DNA of 64,000 nucleotides from Chrysoporthe austroafricana (taxonomy: Eukaryota > Ascomycota > Sordariomycetes > Diaporthales > Cryphonectriaceae). The stretch is taken from the NCBI GenBank assembly GCA_001051155.2, contig JYIP02000005.1:3596001-3660000 (forward strand), given 5' to 3'. The notes under the pieces are model-generated. The model worked only from the letters and a program-made list of their open reading frames with translations. It did not search any database and was not told where the DNA came from. Both the position numbers and the translations under genes were made by a program. This document shows positions 24,937-33,775 of this stretch, one piece after another. How positions within the stretch are numbered: position 1 is the first letter of the stretch; the number at the start of each line of letters is the position of its first letter.

Positions 24937-27387
24937 CTAATCCTTCATGGTGGCCCCTGTGCCCCAGCTGCCGACCAGGGCCATGGCCTTCTCATCGCCG
25001 TCCGCGACCCTGTCGTCGCGAAGGGTCTCGGCCAGGCACTTCCACGGGTCCCTGCTCCCACCCCTCTGGAGCAGGTTCTCCTTCAGCTGCTCCCCGTTCT
25101 CCCGGCCCACAGCCGCGCCGTCCCGGCCGGACAGGAAGACCTTCTCCCACACCCTCTCCGCCAGCACGCGGTCGAACAGGTAGCTGTAGTACGTGCTCCC
25201 GTAGCCGTACAGGTGTCCGAAGAAGCCCTGCCAGCTGCAGCTCGGCGGGTCGGCCGGCGTGTTCCCGTACTTGCGCTGCAGCGACCAGTACACGCGCGAG
25301 GAGTCGAAGTCGCCGGACAGGACGCGCGGGGAGTGGTACGCCTGGTCCAGCATCGCCAGCAGGATCTGGTTCTCGGTGTCGGTGCCCTCGAACCGCCTCG
25401 ACTGCCGCAGCTTGTCGACGACCATCTGGTAGTTGAGCGGCTCGTCCGTCTCGTAGTGGCGGGCGAAGAGGCGCAGGACGTCCGGGTCCGCGCAGAAGTG
25501 CTCCATCAGGGTCGACGGCAGCTCGGCCAGGTCGGTCGCGCAGCGGGTGCCCGCCACGTTCTGCAGGGAGGTCCGCGCCAGGACGCTGTGGATCGCGTGG
25601 CCCATCTCGTGGAAGAGCGTCTCCACCTGGCCGTAGGTCAGAAAGGCGGGCTTGTCGCCTGCCGCCTCGCTCTGCGGGAAGTCGCATACGAGGGCAATCG
25701 TCGGTAACTGCTTCAGGGAGCCGTCTCTGCCTCGCGACATGGCCATGCCGTCGTTAGCTGCCTCCTCCGGGGAGGCGAAGTCGGGCAGCCCTGCGGGGGC
25801 CTGCTGTAGTGCTGACTCCACCTCGTCGAGCTCGCGCTCATCGATCTCCCGTGAGCACCGCACAGTGAAGTGTGCCGGGTTCGGTGACTTGTCTTCCCGG
25901 TAAAAGAGATCGCAGTACAACACCGCCACGTGCCCATCTGTGTCTGATATCACGTCCAGCCGACGCACGTCGGGGTGCCACGTCTCGCCGGGCATCGTCT
26001 CCTGCGGCACGAGGCGTATTCCGTACAGCCGCGTGAAGAGTCTCGAGAGGCCCTGCATGACCGTTCCCAACGAGAAATAGGCAGACAAGAAGTCATCCCG
26101 TCGTACCTTCGACCTGCCAGCCTCGCGGATCATGTTCATATAGTAGTCCTTGTCCCAGGGTCTGAGAGGGCCGGAGGAGGCCCTGTTGGACCGCTTCAGG
26201 GTCAGGAGGCTGTCCATCTCGCGCTGGACGATGGGGGCGTTGTTCTTGGCGAGGGCCCTCAAGAAGCCCTGGACGGCCTCGGGCGTCTTGGCCATCATCC
26301 TGTCGCGCAGGGCCATGTGCGCGTAGCTCTCGAACCCCGCCAGCTCGGCCAGCTCGGCGCGCAGCCGGAGCAGCTCCTCGAGGCGCCCGACCGACTCGCT
26401 GGAGGCTGTCCGCGACGCGATGAAGATGGCCTTCCGCGTCTCCTCGTGGTGCACGGTGCGCAGCGCGTACGAGGCCTCGGGGCTCAGCGTGGGCAGGTAG
26501 ATCGAGCCCCGCCTCGACAGCTTCTGCGCGAACCTCGGGTCCATCCCCTGGAAGTTGCTGCTCGGGAGGATCAGCTGCGGCTGCTCGGCGGCGATCCCGT
26601 CGACGAACTGCTGGCCGACGTCCACGATCCTGGACGACAGGTCCACGAACCTGTCCCGCGAGCCCTGGGGCAGGTCGACGGCGGACTTGGTGAAGTCCAG
26701 CTTCAGGATCTCGGCGACGGCCTTCTCCTCCTCGGACCAGGCGGCCGTCACCTCGGGGCTCTCCATGGCGCGCCCCAGCTGCGTGTACAGCCCTGTGGTC
26801 GTGTTCAACTGGTTCATGTACTGGTATACGGCGCCCCAGGCCTCGGTGGCCGCGGCCTGCATCCGGCGGTCGGGGTGCGTGACGCGCACGAAGTCGGACA
26901 GGTCGATGACCCGGCACAGCAGGTCCGACAGCCGGTCCATGTCGCGCACGAGCCCCCGGTACTCGGACAGCGAGCTCGCGCGGAGGACCTTGTCGACGAT
27001 GGCCTGGGCGCGCGCCAGGGAGACGCGGGCGAAGGCGCGGAAGCCCTGGGGCTCGGTGAGGTAGGCGTTGCGGAAGAGGCCGACGCGCGGCTTGCCGCGG
27101 AAGGCGCCGGAGAAGGCCAGCCAGGCCGAGGGGGAGTCGAAGATCTTGCGGAGGGTCGCGTCGTCGTGGCGCGTGTCGGTGGCCACCTGCGCGATGGAGG
27201 CGAGGGCCGACTTGGGGGCGCGAGGGGGTGGTGGTGCGTCCTCGGTCGGGGGCGAGGGGGCCGCCGTGCTATGCTGCAGCCTCCGGCCCAGCTGCGGCAG
27301 CCGTGTGTCCCGCCGCGCCTCGTGCTGGAGACATCTCGCGCAGACCCACGATGCTGAGGCTGCCGGGCGCCGGGCGAATTTGATCAT
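24937..27387 (-). CDS. OCT1: Mitochondrial intermediate peptidase (M3A metallopeptidase)
   Basis: Matrix zinc peptidase that removes an octapeptide (or destabilising residues) from imported precursors after MPP cleavage. Single exon, 816 residues, the usual family length. The N-terminus is Arg/Ala-rich with no acidic residue for the first 20 positions, a typical presequence. The zinc motif HEMGH sits at residues 593-597 in the context VETLFHEMGHAIHS, and the downstream family segment DLAELPSTLMEHF supplies the third ligand region. The start is the first ATG of the frame and gives the targeting peptide. It is head-to-head with the MICOS gene across about 0.7 kb, so the two mitochondrial genes may share a promoter region. 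Confidence 0.94.
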   Translation of the reverse strand: MIKFARRPAASASWVCARCLQHEARRDTRLPQLGRRLQHSTAAPSPPTEDAPPPPRAPKSALASIAQVATDTRHDDATLRKIFDSPSAWLAFSGAFRGKPRVGLFRNAYLTEPQGFRAFARVSLARAQAIVDKVLRASSLSEYRGLVRDMDRLSDLLCRVIDLSDFVRVTHPDRRMQAAATEAWGAVYQYMNQLNTTTGLYTQLGRAMESPEVTAAWSEEEKAVAEILKLDFTKSAVDLPQGSRDRFVDLSSRIVDVGQQFVDGIAAEQPQLILPSSNFQGMDPRFAQKLSRRGSIYLPTLSPEASYALRTVHHEETRKAIFIASRTASSESVGRLEELLRLRAELAELAGFESYAHMALRDRMMAKTPEAVQGFLRALAKNNAPIVQREMDSLLTLKRSNRASSGPLRPWDKDYYMNMIREAGRSKVRRDDFLSAYFSLGTVMQGLSRLFTRLYGIRLVPQETMPGETWHPDVRRLDVISDTDGHVAVLYCDLFYREDKSPNPAHFTVRCSREIDERELDEVESALQQAPAGLPDFASPEEAANDGMAMSRGRDGSLKQLPTIALVCDFPQSEAAGDKPAFLTYGQVETLFHEMGHAIHSVLARTSLQNVAGTRCATDLAELPSTLMEHFCADPDVLRLFARHYETDEPLNYQMVVDKLRQSRRFEGTDTENQILLAMLDQAYHSPRVLSGDFDSSRVYWSLQRKYGNTPADPPSCSWQGFFGHLYGYGSTYYSYLFDRVLAERVWEKVFLSGRDGAAVGRENGEQLKENLLQRGGSRDPWKCLAETLRDDRVADGDEKAMALVGSWGTGATMKD

Positions 27388-28103
27388 GGCCGTCGGAGTG
27401 GTGGCGAAGACGAGGAGGGGCTTCTTGGGTCCGCGCCTTCAGCTCTCATTGCCCTCGTCGGCGGCTCAGACCTATGTAGAGCGGGGGCAAGAGAGGGAAG
27501 AAGGAGAGGAAGGAAGAAAAGAAAGAAGCGAGACCTCGTCGTCGGAGAGGGAGATGCTGGCCCGGCAGTTGTCTAGAAGGAGGGGAGAAAATTAAACGCT
27601 AGGATGTTTTCCACGGGTTGCCGATTTTAGGCCGGCGGGTGGTGGGTAGTACCTAGTTAGTGGGCAGTGGGTAGGTAGAGGGTGTCCCCCCCCCCAAAAA
27701 GTCCTCTAAAAGCCCGCCTAGCACCCCCCCCCACCCCAACTGTGCCCCTGTGCCCCTGTGGCGTGTGCCCCTGTGGCGTGTGCCCCTGTGGCGTGTGCCC
27801 CTGTCGCTCATGACGGAATCGGGGGCCTCTGCTGCTCAAATTTTCGGGAGCTCCCAAGAGACGCTCCCGGGAAGAGCCGCGGCCCACTCAACGCAACTAG
27901 ACCAAATTCAACGCAACCCAGCTCGACTCGATCCAATTCAACTCAATTCCACTTCAATTCAGTCCACCCGACGACGGCGCGTGCCTTCAGGTTGATCAGC
28001 CCACCAGCCCACCAGCCCACCACCCCCGACCTCCTCGCCAGCGCCCCCCAGCTCGACCGCCCGAGACCCCTTCGAGCATCCCAGGACACCAGCCAGGGCC
28101 GAG
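27388..28103. promoter_or_regulatory. Shared divergent promoter region of OCT1 and the MICOS gene
   Basis: 716 bp between two divergent start codons. It contains purine-rich tracts near OCT1, C-runs, a 15-bp minisatellite, and repeated short CAATTCAAC-like leader sequence near the MICOS gene. No separate gene is seen. Confidence 0.6.
27741..27804. repeat. 15-bp minisatellite in the divergent promoter
   Basis: About four tandem copies of TGTGCCCCTGTGGCG (first and last partial), lying midway between OCT1 and the MICOS gene. Confidence 0.9.
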
Positions 28104-29101
28104 ATGGCGGCGAGAGTACTGCTGCAGCGGGTGAGGGAGAGCCCCCCCAGATGCCCCCCCGAGTCCGTCCTCACGGAGCTGATCTGCTGACCCGCGGGAA
28201 TTCTCGCAGCATGCCGCGCCGCTGACGGCCTCCCTCCTGGCCGGGGGCGTCGCGCTCTACCCGCGCGTGGCCCACGCAGAGGCTCCAGAATCATACGGCT
28301 CCCCAGCAGTACGGTCATGCCATGCCCAGCCCAGCCCCCCATCTGCCCACGGCGCATGCCCTATCCATCACGACTGACCCCGTGTCTATCCAGCCCAAGA
28401 AGCCCATATACGACGACCTCGACGCCGTGCCCACAACAGCCACCCTGCCGCCGCCGCCCGAGCCGTCGCGGGACGCCCCGCCGAGCCCAGCGCTGTCGGC
28501 GGCCACCACCGCCGTCGCCCCCGCGAACGCAGCCTCCCCCACGACGCCCCACGAGGCCCTCGTCGTCTACCAGCAGCCGCGCGGCCCCACGCCCACGGAC
28601 CGGCTGGCGGCGCAGATCCGCGGGGCGCGGCTCTTCCTGTACCGCCAGGCGTGCGGCGCCGAGGACGCGGTGAACCGGGCGATGGACCGCGCCTTCCACC
28701 TCGAGAAGTCCTTCACCGACACGGTGGCGGGGCTCGCGCCGCCGGCCGAGTCCGGCGAGAAGCTGCTGCCGGGCCTGGTGTACGTGCTGGTGGCGGCCAT
28801 GGCCGGCAGCATCGTCACGCGCCGCAGCAACGTGCTGCTGCGCGCCGCCGTGCCCGCCGCGTTCGGCGTCGGCATGGGCTGGGCCGCGCTGCCCGTCACC
28901 ATGGGCAACGTCGGCGACCTGGCCTGGCGGTACGAGCAGCGGTTCCCCGCCGTCGCGCAGGGCCACGTCCGGACGCGCGAGGCGTGGGAGAGCGGCGTCC
29001 GCTTCGCGCGGGCGCACCGGCAGGTCGTGGTCGACGCGGTGGACGAGAAGGTCAAGGGCGCGCGGGAGACGGTCGAGGACTGGGTCAGGAAGGGGAAATG
29101 A
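28104..29101 (+). CDS. MICOS complex subunit, Mic26/Mic27 (apolipoprotein O-like) family
   Basis: Inner-membrane protein of the MICOS complex, which shapes crista junctions. Three exons: 28104-28130, 28210-28308 and 28394-29101, giving 277 residues. Intron 1 (79 bp, GTGAGG...GCAG, CTGAC branch) and intron 2 (85 bp, GTACGG...CCAG, CTGAC branch) are both phase 0 and join a very short first exon (nine codons, MAARVLLQR) to HAAPLTASLLAGG and then PKKPIYDDLD. The PIYDDLD motif, the LAAQIRGARLFLYRQACGAEDAVNRAMDRAF helix and a pair of Gly/Ala-rich hydrophobic segments (LLPGLVYVLVAAMAGSIV; VPAAFGVGMGWAALPV) are typical of ApoO-family MICOS subunits. Whether it is the Mic26 or Mic27 orthologue cannot be settled here. 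Divergent from OCT1. Confidence 0.88.
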
Positions 29102-30335
29102 GGGCCTGCACCGGGGCTGTGGATGGGGAGGTAGACTAGATGTTGGAAGGGGGGGAATTGAGAGGACGGTGGCCGGGTGAGCAACGGCTCGGCTTGTACC
29201 ATACGGGGCATAGACAAATTCACTTTGTTGCCGATGCTACGGGATCTGTGGAGTAGGGGACAACCTCCAGCACATCTCAATTCTGGAATGAGAAGGCCAA
29301 CTTGGGCCCCTCTCAACCCTCTAGAAAGACTCTTAACGGTTGGGACATCAATTGATTTCCAGGCATGGAAACGACTGCTCGCCGGGTAAGGTGCGCCGTG
29401 TTACAGTCACGCTGTCTGCTGGGCATTGGTCACAATGATATGTACATATATTCGGACGTACACATGTCAGCTCAAGTCATAAACAATAAGCATAACAACC
29501 TCAGCAGTCCCTTGCGTCGGCCGTTCAAGACACAACCATGCCAGACAGACCCTCCACACGGGCCGCACGGGACTGTCCCAGCCTGCGCGCCGGGGAGCGC
29601 GGGGGTTGTCTGTCTACATGCACCGAGTCCCTGGGCCATGCGCGTCTTCCCGTCTCAGCGGTCGATCCTGGGCCCGTCGGTCTGGAGAAGCGCACATGCG
29701 AGTTTGCCAGCCCGGTCTGTCTTGCTCGTCGGCCGATCTTTCTCAAACCCGCTGTCCACGCCTCGGCAGCGCGTGCCGAGCACGCCACCACCGGCGCCAG
29801 GCGCGCGCATTGGGCCTTCGCATCTCTCTTCCTCTGATGTCCCGTCCCGACCTGCAAGGCGGCTTGAAACCTCAACCGCCCCCAAGTTGTCGGAGAGGAT
29901 CGAGGCCTGGCCTGCGGCTCACCCAGTGCCGTCTTCCGAGAGCTGGTCGGCCCAGCGTACGCAGACCAGAGTGCCGCCGGCGCAGCGAGAGGGAATGGGG
30001 GAGAGGGAGGGAGGGAACAAAGGATTTGTGGCTTGTTTTGGACGAGCAGATGGCCTGTCAGGGCGCAACGTGGGTGAACTTGTCAAACAAACCGCCCCCC
30101 ACCCCCTGGGAGCGAGATGGCAGGATGTCTGCCCAGGCTGGTCATACATCGTGGTAGTGGCCCGCGGCGGGTTTTGACGTCAGGCCAAAGGGGCCGCGCG
30201 CAAATCTGACAGGACTTACAATGCCGCTTAGCCGGACTTGATCAGGCTGGATGGACCTCGCGCCGGCCGCCACTTGCATCTCGCTCGCACGGCCAGGCCA
30301 GACGACGTCTCTCGATCCTCCGCTCCGCTGCCAGC

Positions 30336-30369
<34 letters not shown>

Positions 30370-30863
30370 GCTGCCTTGCTGCCCTCTGTCACGACACAAG
30401 ACCTCTTCTCGACCGACCAGCAACCTTCAACACCTACCAGATCGCAAGGCGGGCTCCATCGTGGTCTTGAGGGCTATTCTCTGCGGCCGTAGCCAAGAGG
30501 CCCGTTCCCTCAATGCGCCGGATTGCAACCAGGGGGACCCATCTGAAAGACGTTTATCCTGACGGTTCCGAGCGGTGGTGGCAGAGACCTCGTCCAATCT
30601 CAGAAACCAGATACCAGACTCTGCCTGAGTTGGGTAACTCTTGATCTCGCTGTGACGTTCAGCCGCGGGCCTGTTTTTTTAAATACTCTTGTTTCCCTCC
30701 CATTTGTTACTTTATCTTTTTTAAGTCTATTTCTCGGATACTCGAAAAAGAGGCCTGCCCCACCCAACCGTCCGGACATAATTCTCGTGAGATGAGAGCC
30801 AATGGGCCAGCGTGAGAACCACTGCCGCCGACACCACCACCACCACCACCACCGCCTGCTCCG
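29102..30863. other. Intergenic, 1.8 kb, no supported gene
   Basis: Short overlapping frames only. One (29,365-30,177, +) is long but lacks domains or coding-type composition. A CT microsatellite lies at about 30,335-30,367. The last 200 bp is A/T-rich and likely the leader of the next gene. Confidence 0.55.
30335..30367. repeat. (TC)n microsatellite
   Basis: CT-rich run with a TTT interruption, in the presumed upstream region of the small membrane-protein gene. Confidence 0.9.
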
Positions 30864-31457
30864 ATGACAGCTGCTGCGCCCGCCGAGGAAGTATCTCCGC
30901 TGTCCTCCTCGTCCTCCTTGGCTGGCCGTCACACCCCTTCCCAGGGGCCGCTGGCCGAGGCGCCCGCTGCCCCCGCTGCCAGCGATGGTGACGCGTCGGC
31001 TGAGCGTCGGCTCGAGGCGACGGGGGTCCCACCACCCCTGGAGCCGGATGAGCGGCAGCAGCAGCAGCAGCAGCAGCAGTCATCGTCGTCCTCCTCCTCT
31101 GAGAAGGCGCGGCGGCGGCCCTGGTGGAGGACGCGGAAGGCATTTGTAGCATACGGCGTCGGCGCCGTGCTGCTCGTGCTCTTCGTGGTGCTGCTGGTCC
31201 TGGGGCTCTTGGGATATCTCCGGAAGGTAGGCCCCTTCGCGAACCTCCAGAGCACTGATTCCTCTTCTTCTTCTTCTGCTTCTTCTTCTTCCTCCCCTCC
31301 TAATCCTCTTTCCACAATCCCCCTCGTGGCGGATCCCTTCCCTACCCCCGGACCAACACCATCGGCTTCTATTTCTGGAGTGGTGGGGCCCACACCGACA
31401 AATCTTCCGACTATAAACGCAGTAAGGAGCCGTTTCAGTGCGCGCGCGGACTCCTAG
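30864..31457 (+). CDS. Predicted small single-pass membrane protein, unknown function
   Basis: I do not recognise a family. The 197-residue frame starts at ATG 30864. It has a Ser/Pro/Ala-rich N-terminal segment with a run of eight Gln (CAG repeat) and seven Ser, a basic RRRPWWRTRK stretch, then a strong hydrophobic helix (about residues 95-116, AYGVGAVLLVLFVVLLVLGLLG) and a Ser/Pro/Thr-rich tail. The positive-inside rule suggests a type II orientation with the Ser/Pro-rich tail outside or lumenal. The 3' end is uncertain: GTAGGC and GTAAGG near 31,227 and 31,422 could be donors, but none tested by eye joins in frame to the esterase 180 bp downstream. It could be co-regulated with that esterase. 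Confidence 0.5.
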   Translation: MTAAAPAEEVSPLSSSSSLAGRHTPSQGPLAEAPAAPAASDGDASAERRLEATGVPPPLEPDERQQQQQQQQSSSSSSSEKARRRPWWRTRKAFVAYGVGAVLLVLFVVLLVLGLLGYLRKVGPFANLQSTDSSSSSSASSSSSPPNPLSTIPLVADPFPTPGPTPSASISGVVGPTPTNLPTINAVRSRFSARADS

Positions 31458-31637
31458 CTGGCCTCGTCACCTGCGCATTCATGTCTGCGCTCTGGAAGGG
31501 TCGTCGGCGATGAGCCGTTCCAGCCCCCTCCCCCTCGTCTGCATGCCTGATGCTCGACATGATGGCATGCACAGCTGCCCTCTAGCCCGCTCTGCCCTGC
31601 CCTCCTCCCTCATATCTAAGCCCCCTTGAAGGGCACC

Positions 31638-33383
31638 ATGTCCCCCCACAGTCGCTCCCAGGCCGGCCGGGCCCGCGTGGCCGAGGTCGTCGTCGTCCTC
31701 CTCTCCACCGCGCTGCTGTTCTCCCTGCTCACATACGGACTGCTGACTGTCGCCCAGCCCGGCCAGAACCCCACCGTCGACCTGGGGTATGCGACCTACG
31801 AAGGCAGGACCCTCGCGGGGGGCGTCAACCGGTTCCGGGGGATGCGCTACGCCGCGGCGCCCGTGGGCGACCTGCGGTGGCGGGCGCCCGCCGCGCCGCC
31901 CAACGCGTCGGGCACCCAGCCGGCGCAGGACTTCGGCCCCATCTGCCTGGGCATCTCGGTGGCGTACCCCTCCGCCACCGAGAGCGAGGACTGCCTCTTC
32001 GTCAACGTCTGGGCGCCCACCGGCGCCAACACCACCTCGCGGCTGCCCGTGTGGCTGTTCATCCAGGGCGGCGGCTACGTGTCCAACTCGAACGCCAACT
32101 GGGACGGCGCCGAGCTCGTGCGCCGCTCCGGCAACGGCATCGTCTTCGTCAACTTCAACTACCGCGTCGCGGTGTGGGGGTTCCTGGCGAGCGCCCGCGT
32201 GGCCGCCAACGGGAGCCTCAACGCCGGCCTGCTGGACCAGCGCTTCCTCATGCAGTGGGTGCGGACCAACATCGCCTCGTTCGGCGGCGACCCGGACAAC
32301 GTCGTCATCCACGGCGCGTCCGCCGGCGCGGGCTCCGTGGCGCTCCACCTCACCGCCTACGGCGGCCGCGACGACGGGCTCTTCGCCGCCGCCGTCGCCG
32401 AGTCCGTCTTCTTCCCCGCCCAGCCCTTCGTGCCCCAGCTCGAGTACCAGTTCGACCGCCTCGCCAACGCCACCGGCTGCGCCGCCGCCGCCGCCGGCCC
32501 GCTCGCCTGCCTGCGCCAGCTCGACACCGCCGCCCTCCAGGCCCAGAACGTCCCCTCGCCCTTCCCCGGCCGCACCGACGCCCCCGTGCCGCTCTTCTAC
32601 TGGACGCCCTGCATCGACGGCGACTTCCTGCAGGACCTGCCCTACAGCATGTTCGCCGCCGGCCGCTTCGTCGACGTGCCCCTGCTGTTCGGCAACGACA
32701 ACAACGAGGGCTCCGAGTTCGCCACCGACGCCGCCACCAGCGACGACATGGCCAACTTCCTGCAGAACAACTACCCGCTCCTCACCGCCAACGACACCGA
32801 CGAGATCGTCAGCCTCTACCCGCTGCAGCCCGCCATCGCCGACCACGCCGCCTGGTTCCCCTCCGCGAGCCAGGCCTACGGCGAGGCCACCTTCATCTGC
32901 CCGGCCATCAGCATCCTCGCCGCGTACCGGGCCGCCTCCAACGGCACCGACGCCGCCCTCTGGAACTACCGGTACAACGTGCTGGACGCGGCCAACGCCG
33001 CCGCGGGGCTCGGCGTCCCGCACCTGTGGGAGTCGTACGCCGTCTTCGGCCCGGGCAACCTCGACGGCGCCCCGGCCCCCGAGAGCTACCTCACGTACGA
33101 CGCCGCCGTCGTCCCCGTCGTCATGGACTACTTCCTCTCCTTCGTGCAGCGCCGCGACCCCAACCCGCTGCGCAGCGCCGGCAGCCCCGTGTGGGAGGCC
33201 TGGGCGGCGGCCGGCGGCAACGGGAGCCGCGTCGTGCTCGAGACTAATACTACGCACATGGAGGACGTCGGCGCCGACCAGCTGGCGCGGTGCGCGTTCT
33301 GGGCCGGGCTCGCGCCGCGGACGCAGCAGAAGCGGGACGCGGGGGCATGGGGGGGTCGCAACGTGTACGGGCACGAGATATGA
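31638..33383 (+). CDS. Type-B carboxylesterase/lipase family protein, membrane-anchored or secreted
   Basis: Alpha/beta-hydrolase of the carboxylesterase type B family, acting on ester bonds; substrate unknown. 581 residues from ATG 31638 (context GGCACCATG). A hydrophobic segment (about residues 16-35, VVVVLLSTALLFSLLTYGLL) near the N-terminus is a signal peptide or anchor. Family marks are the FRGMRYAAAPVGDLRW start, SEDCLFVNVW, the oxyanion-hole GGG, and the nucleophile elbow GASAGAGS with Ser228. Candidate acid and His residues lie in NNEGSEF and NTTHMEDV. The usual Glu before the nucleophile (GESAG) is Ala here. Several NxS/T sites support a secretory route. It is convergent with the large glycoprotein gene, with 392 bp between stop codons. 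Confidence 0.87.
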   Translation: MSPHSRSQAGRARVAEVVVVLLSTALLFSLLTYGLLTVAQPGQNPTVDLGYATYEGRTLAGGVNRFRGMRYAAAPVGDLRWRAPAAPPNASGTQPAQDFGPICLGISVAYPSATESEDCLFVNVWAPTGANTTSRLPVWLFIQGGGYVSNSNANWDGAELVRRSGNGIVFVNFNYRVAVWGFLASARVAANGSLNAGLLDQRFLMQWVRTNIASFGGDPDNVVIHGASAGAGSVALHLTAYGGRDDGLFAAAVAESVFFPAQPFVPQLEYQFDRLANATGCAAAAAGPLACLRQLDTAALQAQNVPSPFPGRTDAPVPLFYWTPCIDGDFLQDLPYSMFAAGRFVDVPLLFGNDNNEGSEFATDAATSDDMANFLQNNYPLLTANDTDEIVSLYPLQPAIADHAAWFPSASQAYGEATFICPAISILAAYRAASNGTDAALWNYRYNVLDAANAAAGLGVPHLWESYAVFGPGNLDGAPAPESYLTYDAAVVPVVMDYFLSFVQRRDPNPLRSAGSPVWEAWAAAGGNGSRVVLETNTTHMEDVGADQLARCAFWAGLAPRTQQKRDAGAWGGRNVYGHEI

Positions 33384-33775
33384 TCACGATTGCATTCCAG
33401 GCACGGGAGGCGGACGCGGGGGTTTGCATAGTATTGACAAGGGCAGCGTACGGCGTTTTGGTCTGGGGCAGCCTGGGAAAAACTTGAGATCTTGTTGTAA
33501 ATTCACCCCACCTGGATACGTAGACATAAATGTATTGCATCGGAATCATTGGTCATTTGTACATTACTGGTAGACAAGGCACATATTGCTCTGGGACTGA
33601 CGTCGTATTAAGTAAGTTCTCTAGAGGCCGTACTAATGGGCTCTACTCGGATGAGATGTCCTGATCTCAACTCTAGTTTTTTCAGTGTTCAACTCAGTCC
33701 AGCTGCCTTCGTTCTCTCTCTCTCTCCCTCTCTTTTTCTCCTCCCACCATCTGGATTTCCCGGGACCCCTTCGTC
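33384..33775. other. Convergent spacer between esterase and glycoprotein gene
   Basis: 392 bp of A/T-richer sequence with CT-rich tracts near 33,715-33,745. It is presumably both 3' UTRs; no ORF is supported. Confidence 0.6.

Noticed and set aside
29365..30177. 270-codon plus-strand frame downstream of the MICOS gene
   Set aside because: No domain and a mixed composition typical of translated non-coding GC-rich DNA.
31479..33374. 631-codon minus-strand frame opposite the esterase
   Set aside because: Antisense shadow of a GC3-biased gene. The plus strand has clear esterase motifs.
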